The notes beneath the pieces are model-generated. The model made no database searches. It was given only the letters and a program-made list of their open reading frames with translations, and had not been told where the DNA came from. Shown in pieces: positions 1-5,141 of a stretch of DNA of 5,891 nucleotides (positions are counted from its first letter, which is position 1; every line of letters begins with the position of its first letter). Both the position numbers and the translations under genes were made by a program. This DNA is from Candidatus Bathyarchaeota archaeon (GTDB lineage: Archaea; Thermoproteota; Bathyarchaeia; Bathyarchaeales; DTEX01), in NCBI GenBank assembly GCA_003601725.1, contig PIYJ01000089.1:1-5891 (forward strand). Direction: 5' to 3'.

Positions 1-296
1 CTATGGACTGCTCTTTAGCCTTCGCCGCTGTGGATCTCTCTAGGAGACCTTACGTCAAGGTCGACTTGAAACTAGAAGGGAAGATGATTGAAGATATGCC
101 CTGCGAGAATATTATTCACTTCATAGAAAGCCTAGCTATATCACTACGTGCAAACGTTCACGTGTGGGTTCAATACGGATTGAATGATCATCATAAGGCT
201 GAAGCCGCCTTTAAGGCCTTAGCTCTCTCGCTCAGACAAGCAGTATCCATAGATCCTAGAAGAAAGGGAATTCCGAGCTCAAAGGGGGTAATTTAG
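1..296 (+). CDS. hisB: imidazoleglycerol-phosphate dehydratase, C-terminal part (5' end outside window)
   Basis: HisB dehydrates imidazole glycerol phosphate to imidazole acetol phosphate in histidine synthesis; it is a cytosolic, Mn-dependent enzyme. Seen: about 97 codons up to TAG at 294-296. The frame is open to the left edge, and the ATG at 3 is the internal Met of the family's (P)MD-x-A-L-A segment rather than the start. Family landmarks follow in order: AAVDLSRRPY, an ANVHV strand, and the metal-binding helix YGLNDHHKAEAAFKAL with its HHxxE core, then the normal C-terminus IPSSKGVI. The family is usually about 190-200 residues, so roughly half is present. The enzyme's end is natural, so the stop is not a truncation. 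Its last codons contain the ribosome binding site for hisH, and the two frames overlap (see the note on the hisH start). No phosphatase domain is visible in this part. Confidence 0.95.
   Translation, partial: MDCSLAFAAVDLSRRPYVKVDLKLEGKMIEDMPCENIIHFIESLAISLRANVHVWVQYGLNDHHKAEAAFKALALSLRQAVSIDPRRKGIPSSKGVI
284..289 (+). promoter_or_regulatory. ribosome binding site for hisH, inside the end of hisB
   Basis: The bases GGGGGT can pair with the 16S 3' end (ACCUCC) if one G-U wobble is allowed. They end 9 bases before the ATC at 299 and 18 bases before the ATA at 308. The spacing favours ATC at 299 as the hisH initiation codon. A second short AGGA at 295-298 abuts that codon but is too close to act alone. 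Confidence 0.45.
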
Positions 297-298
297 GA

Positions 299-904
299 AT
301 CGCCAAGATAGTAATTATAGACTATGGTGTCGGAAACCTCTTCAGCATAACATGTGGACTACGGAAAATAGGATTAGATGCAGAAGTATCTTCAGAAGCT
401 AAGAGTCTCAGCGTATATGATGGAATAGTTCTGCCTGGTGTTGGAAACTTTAAATCTGGAGCTGAGAAACTTCGTCTTCTGAAAGAAGAAATCGCCAGAT
501 GCGTTAAGAATGGAACTCCGATACTAGGCATATGCTTGGGCATGCATCTTCTCTTCGAAAAGAGTCGAGAAGCGCCAGGTAGGGGACTGGGACTCCTCAG
601 AGGAGAAACAGTAAGACTTCCTAAAGACGTGAAGACTCCGCATATCGGCTGGAACAATCTTCACATGATTCTCGATAATGAATTACTGAACGGGATAGAT
701 GAAAAAGACTACTTCTACTTTGTTCATGGATACTACGCGAAGCCAGAGAATACCAACATAGTCGTTGCAGAGACAGAATATGGAGTTCGATTTCCGTCGG
801 TTATCGCAAAGAGAAATATTTACGGAACACAGTTTCACCCAGAAAAGTCTGGTAAGCCCGGTCGGAGAGTACTCATGAACTTCGCTGAGATCATAAGAAG
901 GTGA
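299..904 (+). CDS. hisH: imidazole glycerol phosphate synthase, glutaminase subunit HisH (probable non-AUG start)
   Basis: HisH hydrolyses glutamine and passes ammonia to HisF, forming IGP and AICAR; the two form a cytosolic complex. With ATC at 299 as codon 1 the protein has 201 residues, the normal family length. Seen: N-terminal VIIDYGVGNL, the oxyanion loop PGVG (46-49), the nucleophile elbow GICLGMH with Cys79, the PHIGWN loop, YFVHGYYA (the family usually has HSYY), and QFHPEKS giving His180 and Glu182 to complete the triad. The problem is the start. The frame is open from 260, after a stop at 257-259, but holds no ATG, GTG or TTG before the TTG at 536, which lies inside the active-site motif and cannot be the start. 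ATC-GCC-AAG reads like the common beginning M-A/S-K and sits 9 bases after GGGGGT. ATA at 308 is the alternative, and a sequence error is possible. Identity is certain; the start is not. Confidence 0.93.
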   Translation: MAKIVIIDYGVGNLFSITCGLRKIGLDAEVSSEAKSLSVYDGIVLPGVGNFKSGAEKLRLLKEEIARCVKNGTPILGICLGMHLLFEKSREAPGRGLGLLRGETVRLPKDVKTPHIGWNNLHMILDNELLNGIDEKDYFYFVHGYYAKPENTNIVVAETEYGVRFPSVIAKRNIYGTQFHPEKSGKPGRRVLMNFAEIIRR

Positions 905-905
905 T

Positions 906-914
906 GGGGAGGAA
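906..914 (+). promoter_or_regulatory. ribosome binding site for hisA
   Basis: GGGGAGGAA lies in the 15-base hisH-hisA gap. Its GGAGG core (908-912) is 7 bases before the ATG at 920, which fixes that start. It is the strongest Shine-Dalgarno match in the window. Confidence 0.65.
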
Positions 915-919
915 CCTAC

Positions 920-1642
920 ATGGAGGTTATACCAGCAGTTGATATCATGAAGGGAAAGGTTGTCCGCCTTTTAAGAGGAGACCCCAGGCAGATGACTTCC
1001 TATGAGCATCTCGGAGACCCCATTCACCTAGCTATGAGGTGGGAAGCTGAAGGCGCACAGCTCATTCACGTCATCGATTTAGACGCGGCTTTAGGAGTTG
1101 GAGAAAACTTAGAAATCATCAAGTTAATTCTGAAATCTGTTAATGTCCCACTTCAGGTTGGAGGCGGAATCAGAAGCTTGAACCTCGCTAGGCGAATCCT
1201 CTCCTTGGGGGTTAGACGCGTAATTCTGGGATCATTGGCTTTCTCAAATCCTTCAGCTGTAGAAACGCTTGTAAATGAATTCGGTTGGGAACGCGTAGTC
1301 GTCGCTCTTGATCATAAGGACGGAACGGTTATGGTTAAGGGATGGGAAGCCTCAGCCGGGGTATCCGTAGAGGCGGCGGCTGAGAACTTCAGAACGAAGG
1401 GCGCTAGGATCTTTTTGGTAACGGCCGTAGATAGGGATGGCACGCTTCTTGGACCCGACATAAAAGTTCTATCAAGCCTCTGCCGTAGAGGTTACAGAAT
1501 CATAGCTGCCGGAGGAATCCGAAGCATCGACGACCTTCTAGAGTTAAAGCGTCTTGGGGTATGGGGAGTAGTCGTTGGGAAAGCCTTGTACGAGGGAAGG
1601 TTCAGCCTAAGCGAAGCTTTAAAAGCAGTTATGAATAGTTAG
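920..1642 (+). CDS. hisA: ProFAR isomerase (phosphoribosylformimino-5-aminoimidazole carboxamide ribotide isomerase)
   Basis: HisA converts ProFAR to PRFAR by an Amadori rearrangement, supplying the substrate of HisH-HisF. The 240-residue product is full length for this single (beta-alpha)8 barrel. Seen: [14 protein letters not shown] with catalytic Asp8, the second catalytic Asp131 in VVALDHKDG, the first phosphate loop GGGIR (81-85), [10 protein letters not shown] (171-180), and the second phosphate loop AAGGIRS (196-202). The two half-barrel phosphate loops reflect the known internal duplication shared with HisF. The start is set by a strong GGAGG 7 bases upstream and by the family N-terminus. 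It lies 15 bases after hisH, and its stop TAG at 1640-1642 overlaps a GTG by one base, so the gene is tightly packed in the his operon. Some archaeal and actinobacterial relatives (PriA) also act on the tryptophan substrate. Nothing here shows that, and a complete HisA role is the simpler reading. Confidence 0.96.
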   Translation: MEVIPAVDIMKGKVVRLLRGDPRQMTSYEHLGDPIHLAMRWEAEGAQLIHVIDLDAALGVGENLEIIKLILKSVNVPLQVGGGIRSLNLARRILSLGVRRVILGSLAFSNPSAVETLVNEFGWERVVVALDHKDGTVMVKGWEASAGVSVEAAAENFRTKGARIFLVTAVDRDGTLLGPDIKVLSSLCRRGYRIIAAGGIRSIDDLLELKRLGVWGVVVGKALYEGRFSLSEALKAVMNS

Positions 1643-1656
1643 TGTGGTTGAGAAGC

Positions 1657-2454
1657 ATGGTCTTAGCTAAGCGGATAATTCCGTGTCTAGATGTCGATCA
1701 TGGAAGAGTTGTGAAGGGAGTTAGATTCTTAGATAGAAGAGAAGCTGGAGATCCTGTTGCCCTTGGAAAACGGTATAGCGAGGAAGGAGCCGACGAACTC
1801 GTATTCTTAGACATAACAGCCTCTCCGGAGAAGAGGAAGATTCTGAAGGAAGTGGTGCGGGCGGTTGCCTCTGAGATTGATATTCCATTCACGGTTGGCG
1901 GAGGGATCAGAAGCGTCGAAGACGCCCGCCTCGTTCTCTGTAACGGCGCAGATAAGGTCTCAATCAACACGGCTGCCGTTGAAAAACCCAGCTTGATAAG
2001 CGAGCTAGCCGATATCTTCGGTAGCCAATGCGTCGTGGTTGCGATCGATGCGAAGAGACGATACGAGAGAAGGGAAGGGAAGACGGTGGTTGAGACAGCT
2101 GAGGGGCCATGCTGGTTTGAGGTTCACATATACGGCGGATCTGGAGGTAAGCCTACAGGCATGGATGCTGTCCAATGGGCCGCTAAGGCCGCGGAGCTCG
2201 GAGCCGGCGAGCTACTCGTCACATCAATGGACAAGGATGGAACAAAGGATGGATATGATCTGAGTATAGTTGAACGCGTTAATATTCCAGTTATAGCGAG
2301 CGGAGGAGCTGGTAGACCTGAACATTTCTTTGAAGCTTTCTCGATTGGAAAGGCAGATGCAGCCTTAGCCGCGTCGATATTCCATTTTGGCGAATACTCA
2401 ATCTGGGAGGTTAAGAAATTCTTAGCTGAAAGGGGCGTGCCTGTTAGGATTTGA
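1657..2454 (+). CDS. hisF: imidazole glycerol phosphate synthase, cyclase subunit HisF
   Basis: HisF uses ammonia delivered by HisH to cyclise and cleave PRFAR into IGP and AICAR. From ATG 1657 it is 265 residues. Seen: [12 protein letters not shown] with catalytic Asp12, the phosphate loop [10 protein letters not shown], catalytic Asp131 in VVVAIDAK, the [13 protein letters not shown] loop, [12 protein letters not shown], and the terminal [10 protein letters not shown]. The ATG at 1657 matches the conserved start M-x-LAKRII. A GTG at 1642, overlapping the hisA stop, would add five residues (V-W-L-R-S) that the family lacks, and the weak GGTTGA just before 1657 also favours the shorter form. 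The segment after Asp131 carries a charged insertion ([11 protein letters not shown]) before the usual [10 protein letters not shown] stretch; it lies where family length varies. The gene directly follows hisA and overlaps hisI, so the enzymes of consecutive steps are likely translated together. Confidence 0.95.
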   Translation: MVLAKRIIPCLDVDHGRVVKGVRFLDRREAGDPVALGKRYSEEGADELVFLDITASPEKRKILKEVVRAVASEIDIPFTVGGGIRSVEDARLVLCNGADKVSINTAAVEKPSLISELADIFGSQCVVVAIDAKRRYERREGKTVVETAEGPCWFEVHIYGGSGGKPTGMDAVQWAAKAAELGAGELLVTSMDKDGTKDGYDLSIVERVNIPVIASGGAGRPEHFFEAFSIGKADAALAASIFHFGEYSIWEVKKFLAERGVPVRI

Positions 2455-2810
2455 GGATCAAAAAGCTTGTGAGCATAGGTGATCTGGATTATAAGAAGGT
2501 GAAGGGACTGATCCCAGTAGTAGTTCAAGACTACAAAACGCTTAAAGTCTTGACGCTCGCTTACGCGAATCGTGAAGCCTTGGAGAAGACCGTTGAGACG
2601 GGCTATGCCCACTTCTTTAGGAGATCATTCGGTCGAGTTATGATGAAGGGGGAAACATCTGGGAATGTTCAGAAAGTCAGAGATGTACTTGTCGACTGCG
2701 ATGCAGATGCTGTGCTTTATCTAGTTGAGCCGAAGGGTCCAGCATGTCACCTGGGCGAAGAAACATGCTTCCATAACAGACTTAAAGAATTCGCTGAGAA
2801 GGAGAGCTGA
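2451..2810 (+). CDS. hisI: phosphoribosyl-AMP cyclohydrolase
   Basis: HisI opens the adenine ring of phosphoribosyl-AMP to give ProFAR, the substrate of HisA. Seen in the 119-residue frame: [40 protein letters not shown], then the Mg site D-C-D-A-D (Asp82, Asp84, Asp86) and the Zn cysteines 83, 99 and 106 with the family spacing of 16 and 7, the last two within [10 protein letters not shown]. All known metal ligands are present. The protein ends soon after, so there is no fused HisE (phosphoribosyl-ATP pyrophosphohydrolase) domain, unlike many bacterial HisI proteins. The TTG at 2451 overlaps the hisF stop by 4 bases (TTGA), which suggests coupled translation. The alternative is GTG at 2469 (113 residues, starting V-S-I-G-D-L), with GAGG 12 bases upstream. 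The conserved part is unaffected. Confidence 0.94.
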   Translation: MRIKKLVSIGDLDYKKVKGLIPVVVQDYKTLKVLTLAYANREALEKTVETGYAHFFRRSFGRVMMKGETSGNVQKVRDVLVDCDADAVLYLVEPKGPACHLGEETCFHNRLKEFAEKES

Positions 2811-2840
2811 GCCTCTAGGCTTCGTGAAACATCCATTAGT

Positions 2841-2848
2841 CTTTTATC
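2841..2848 (+). promoter_or_regulatory. probable TATA box of the dipeptidase gene
   Basis: CTTTTATC lies 25-32 bases before the ATG at 2873, in a 62-base gap after hisI. Archaeal transcription normally starts about 25 bases after the TATA centre, so the transcript would begin almost at the start codon. No Shine-Dalgarno sequence is visible, which fits a leaderless mRNA. This separates the gene from the his operon. The box is not a perfect match to the archaeal consensus. Confidence 0.45.
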
Positions 2849-2864
2849 CATATTTGAGGATAAA
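2843..2864. repeat. 7-bp inverted repeat overlapping the dipeptidase promoter
   Basis: TTTATCC (2843-2849) and GGATAAA (2858-2864) are exact inverted copies with an 8-base spacer. The left arm overlaps the TATA-like box and the right arm reaches to within 8 bases of the start codon. The 15-base arm-to-arm period and the placement suit a dimeric regulator that would block TBP or polymerase. That role is inferred from position only. Confidence 0.5.
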
Positions 2865-2872
2865 TTAGCATC

Positions 2873-3835
2873 ATGTCTTCAAGGGTCAAGAGGATTCATG
2901 AGGAAGCGGTCCTTGTCGATGCCCACAACGACACGATCGTGGCTCATAAGCAACTGGGAATAAGCTTAACCTCGAGAGCAGATGAGACTCAGATTGACTT
3001 TCCAAGACTGAGAGAAGCATGTGTAGATGTTTCATTCTTCGCTGTTGATGTCACAACAGCGTTCAAGAGCCACCTAACCTATGCCCTAGACGCATTTGGG
3101 TTCTTTGAGAAGGAACTAGAGCAAGCCGGAGAAGATGTAGTAATAGTGACTACTAAGGAGAGCCTAGTTGAGACCATGAGGGATGAAAAGCTAGCCATAA
3201 TATTAGCAATAGAGAATAGCGATGCCGTTGAGGGCAGCCTAAACGTTCTAAGGATGCTATTCAAACTCGGTGTTAGAAGCATAGGCTTAACACATAATCC
3301 TAGAAGCCTAGCAGCCGATGGCGTCGGCGAGTCTAGGACGGGTGGAGGATTAACTACTTTCGGCGTCCAGCTGATTGAGGAGATGAATAGACTCGGGATA
3401 ATTGTTGACTTAGCACATATAAGCGAGAAAGGCTTCTGGGACGCCCTTGAAGTTTCAAAGAAGCCCGTTATAGTCTCTCATGGAAACTGTAAGGCCCTTT
3501 GCGATCATCGGAGAAACTTAACGGATGATCAGATAAGGGGCCTTGCATCTAAAGGAGGAGTAATCGGAATCACATTCGTTCCAAGGTTCGTAGATGAGAA
3601 GAAGCCCTCATTGAATAGGCTCCTCGACCATATAGACCACGCGGTTGAAATAGCTGGAATCAACCACGTGGGCTTGGGCTCAGACTTCGACGGAGGGGGC
3701 ACCCTTCTGAAAGATGTAACAGAGTTACCTAGGATAACGGAAGGCTTGCTGGAGAGGGGATACGAAGAGAATGAAATCAAGAAGATACTCGGCGAAAACT
3801 TCATAAGGGTTCTTCTGGAGACCCTTCCCCGATAA
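2873..3835 (+). CDS. membrane dipeptidase-family (M19, renal dipeptidase-type) zinc peptidase
   Basis: M19 enzymes hydrolyse dipeptides, often those with D- or dehydro-residues, using a binuclear zinc site. The 320-residue product is near the usual size of prokaryotic members. Ligands can be placed: His18 and Asp20 in VDAHND, bridging Glu114 in LAIENSD, His182 in VDLAHIS, His203 in VSHGNC, Arg214 in RRNLTDD, and Asp271 in GSDFDGG. THNPRSLAADG (140-150) is also typical. Every catalytic residue is present, so it should be active. No signal peptide or membrane segment is visible, so a cytosolic enzyme is expected despite the family name. The start at 2873 fits the family beginning (a short helix before VDAHND). 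The gene has its own promoter-like region and probably a leaderless mRNA, so a role in histidine synthesis is not implied; peptide recycling is the likely job. The exact substrate cannot be told from sequence. Confidence 0.92.
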   Translation: MSSRVKRIHEEAVLVDAHNDTIVAHKQLGISLTSRADETQIDFPRLREACVDVSFFAVDVTTAFKSHLTYALDAFGFFEKELEQAGEDVVIVTTKESLVETMRDEKLAIILAIENSDAVEGSLNVLRMLFKLGVRSIGLTHNPRSLAADGVGESRTGGGLTTFGVQLIEEMNRLGIIVDLAHISEKGFWDALEVSKKPVIVSHGNCKALCDHRRNLTDDQIRGLASKGGVIGITFVPRFVDEKKPSLNRLLDHIDHAVEIAGINHVGLGSDFDGGGTLLKDVTELPRITEGLLERGYEENEIKKILGENFIRVLLETLPR

Positions 3836-3839
3836 AAAA
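3834..3839 (-). terminator. probable U-run terminator of the L38e gene
   Basis: Six A's on the plus strand read as TTTTTT on the minus strand, 24-29 bases beyond the L38e stop. Archaeal RNA polymerase can stop at such U-runs without a hairpin. The first two bases of the run are part of the TAA stop of the converging dipeptidase gene, so the two 3' ends meet here. No comparable T-run follows the dipeptidase gene on its own strand. Confidence 0.4.
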
Positions 3840-3862
3840 GTCAACCGCAAAGAGACGCTAAG

Positions 3863-4057
3863 CTAGATCTCCCGCACCTCGCAGTGTATCTTCTTTAGGA
3901 TCTCATCCGTCCGCGAAGGCTTAACCTTAAGAGTGTAAAGCATCCTGCGTGTTCTGAGCTTAAGTTTAACTATATCCTTAAGCCTCTTCACGAGGCAGTA
4001 CCTAGCTCTCCTAGAGATTTCTATGAATTCATCAACATCCTTTATCTCAGTGGGCAT
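3863..4057 (-). CDS. rpl38e: large-subunit ribosomal protein L38e (eL38)
   Basis: eL38 is a small protein of the large ribosomal subunit found in eukaryotes and some archaea. The 64-residue product begins MPTEIKDVDEFIEISRRA, closely resembling the eukaryotic MPKEIKDI-x-EFL beginning, followed by a basic strand region (VKLKLRTRRMLYTLKV) matching the family's VKFKVR-x-x-x-x-LYTL, and a short charged C-terminal tail. It is strongly basic (many K and R), as expected for an rRNA-binding protein; the eukaryotic protein is about 70 residues. An ATG at 4084 would add nine residues (M-I-Y-F-S-W-W-S-E) unlike any L38e. I prefer ATG 4057, which has GGTGGT 5 bases upstream. It lies 106 bases after the SudB-like gene, with its own possible promoter, and converges on the dipeptidase gene. 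Family assignment is by recognition of the N-terminal and LYTL motifs. Confidence 0.87.
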   Translation of the reverse strand: MPTEIKDVDEFIEISRRARYCLVKRLKDIVKLKLRTRRMLYTLKVKPSRTDEILKKIHCEVREI

Positions 4058-4062
4058 CTCAG

Positions 4063-4068
4063 ACCACC
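4063..4068 (-). promoter_or_regulatory. ribosome binding site of the L38e gene
   Basis: On the minus strand GGTGGT ends 5 bases before the ATG at 4057-4055. It pairs well with the archaeal 16S 3' end and lies inside the reading frame of the longer alternative start at 4084. This decides in favour of the shorter, family-like protein. Confidence 0.55.
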
Positions 4069-4092
4069 AAGAAAAATAAATCATAAAATCAT

Positions 4093-4100
4093 CCTTAAAT
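4093..4100 (-). promoter_or_regulatory. possible TATA box of the L38e gene
   Basis: Read on the minus strand, ATTTAAGG lies about 36-43 bases before the ATG at 4057. Initiation about 26 bases further on would give a leader of roughly 13 bases that still includes GGTGGT. AT-rich stretches closer to the gene (4072-4088) would put the start of transcription beyond that site, so they are less likely. The match is weak. Confidence 0.28.
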
Positions 4101-4163
4101 CTTATCTCGAAGCGTCAGCGTAGCATTCATTGAAACTAACCATTCACTAATAATTATTTTGCA

Positions 4164-5075
4164 TCAATCATTAAACTTTGTCTTTAAAGCCTTCATCTCT
4201 TCATCTCTGTAGAAGCGAAGTCTATTCATGAGCTGGTTGAAGTCAATCTGATGAGCATCGAATTCCGGACCATCTACGCAAGCAAATTTTATTTCTCCGC
4301 CAACTTTAACTCTGCATGCTCCGCACATGCCTGTTCCATCAACCATTATCGGATTTAAGCTCACAATAGTTTTTATGCCATAAGGCCGCGTCACTTCCGC
4401 GACTGCTCTCATCATCGGAACAGGCCCCACGGCCATCACCAAATCGAATCTTCTCCCTTCTTCAAGTAGCTTCTTGAGTAGTTCCGACGTGAATCCTTTG
4501 AATCCTTTGGATCCATCGTCAGTTGATATATGCACCTCATCGCTAAGTCTCCGCAGCTCATCCTCTAGGAGAAGAAGACTCTCAGTTCGAGCTCCGAGGA
4601 TCGTGACGACATAGTTTCCATGAGCCTTTAAGGCCCTAACCCACGTATAAGTTAGCGCTGTTCCAACGCCTCCTCCAATAACAGCTACTGTTCCGTAATT
4701 CTTTATTTCTGTGGGGTTTCCTAAGGGACCAACGATATCCATCACGTAATCTCCAGCCTTCAGCATCCCAAGCTTTCTTGTTGAGACTCCTACTTCTTGG
4801 AATATCAGCGTTATCAAACCTTCAGACTTATTCCAATCGAATATTGTTAGGGGGAAACGCTCCCCATACTCGTCAACTCTGAGAATCACAAACTGACCTG
4901 CCTTAGCCTTGCTTGCAATGAGAGGAGCACGGATTACTACACGTTTGATACCCGGCGCGAGCTCTTTCATATCAACAATCTCAAACCTCTTCGGCGTTGA
5001 AGACACCTCTTTAACAATCTGTGGATTATCTAAAAATTCTGAAATGACATTATAAATCTTCTTTCGTGTTTCCAC
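4164..5075 (-). CDS. NfnA/SudB-type FAD/NAD-binding oxidoreductase subunit with [2Fe-2S] site
   Basis: This family holds the small subunit of electron-bifurcating NADH-dependent ferredoxin:NADP oxidoreductase (NfnA), formerly sulfide dehydrogenase SudB, and is related to dihydroorotate dehydrogenase PyrK. Seen in 303 residues: an FAD-binding barrel with KAKAGQFVILRVDEYGER and RFPLTI (73-78), the NAD-binding AVIGGGVGTA (131-140), GARTESLLLLEDEL (161-174), and the C-terminal iron-sulfur segment MVDGTGMCGAC with Asp246, Cys251, Cys254 and Cys266, ending in the family's FACVDGPEFD and FNQLMNRL. The unusual Asp-plus-three-Cys cluster ligation known for NfnA is thus preserved. The start used is GTG 5075, which adds about 28 residues before the usual KRFEIV beginning. 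GTG 5006 would give 280 residues, near family length, with a good TATA box upstream of it. The partner NfnB/GltA gene, which normally follows, is absent: L38e comes next. Exact electron carriers are unknown. Confidence 0.9.
   Translation of the reverse strand: METRKKIYNVISEFLDNPQIVKEVSSTPKRFEIVDMKELAPGIKRVVIRAPLIASKAKAGQFVILRVDEYGERFPLTIFDWNKSEGLITLIFQEVGVSTRKLGMLKAGDYVMDIVGPLGNPTEIKNYGTVAVIGGGVGTALTYTWVRALKAHGNYVVTILGARTESLLLLEDELRRLSDEVHISTDDGSKGFKGFTSELLKKLLEEGRRFDLVMAVGPVPMMRAVAEVTRPYGIKTIVSLNPIMVDGTGMCGACRVKVGGEIKFACVDGPEFDAHQIDFNQLMNRLRFYRDEEMKALKTKFND
5049..5056 (-). promoter_or_regulatory. TATA-like box upstream of the alternative start of the SudB-like gene
   Basis: On the minus strand TTTATAAT, preceded by a purine-rich GAAAGAAG stretch resembling a BRE, lies 42-50 bases before the GTG at 5006. 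It is the best TATA match in the window. Transcription would start near 5027, giving a leader of about 20 bases. It falls inside the frame of the longer gene model, so if it is real the first 23 codons would not be translated. Confidence 0.35.
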
Positions 5076-5081
5076 TCTAGA

Positions 5082-5141
5082 ATAGACGAAGAGAAAAGGC
5101 TAAGACGGCATGTTAAAATAAGCCTTTTCAGCCTCGTCTAT
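5082..5141. repeat. 60-base imperfect inverted repeat filling the ksgA-sudB gap
   Basis: The left arm has ATAGACGA (5082-5089) and GAAAAGGCT (5093-5101); the right arm has AGCCTTTTC (5121-5129) and TCGTCTAT (5134-5141). The arms are exact complements over 8 and 9 bp, separated by a 3/4-base internal mismatch, with a 19-base centre. The right arm covers the KsgA stop codon (5138-5140). The left arm ends 6 bases before the GTG start of the SudB-like gene. As RNA it could fold into a long hairpin; as DNA it could be an operator. No U-run follows on the minus strand, so it is not a classic bacterial-type terminator. Confidence 0.75.

Noticed and set aside
1642..1656. GTG at 1642 overlapping the hisA stop as the hisF start
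   Set aside because: It would add five residues before M-V-L-A-K-R, and HisF proteins begin at that Met; the ATG at 1657 is a better codon and fits the alignment.
920..2454. Similarity between hisA and hisF as a recent tandem duplication
   Set aside because: The shared barrel and GGGIR loops reflect a known ancient duplication; the two proteins here are strongly diverged and each carries its own family's residues.
2124..2612. A 162-codon open frame on the minus strand across the hisF-hisI junction
   Set aside because: It lies wholly opposite two well-conserved enzymes, has no recognisable motif, and its openness follows from codon use on the plus strand. Other antisense frames opposite hisH, the peptidase gene and ksgA were dismissed for the same reason.
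2810..2821. Small palindrome AGCCTCTAGGCT at the hisI stop as a terminator
   Set aside because: At most 4 bp can form around a 4-base loop and no T-run follows directly; the nearest T4 is part of the likely promoter 20 bases on.
4058..4084. Longer L38e form starting at ATG 4084
   Set aside because: The added M-I-Y-F-S-W-W-S-E is hydrophobic and unlike the family N-terminus, and the GGTGGT ribosome binding site lies within it, directly before the family-type Met.
4492..4509. A tandem 9-base repeat AATCCTTTG
   Set aside because: It encodes K-G-F-K-G-F in the SudB-like protein, where the family itself has G-x-x-G-F-K-G-F-like sequence, so it is ordinary coding sequence and not a slippage or regulatory element.
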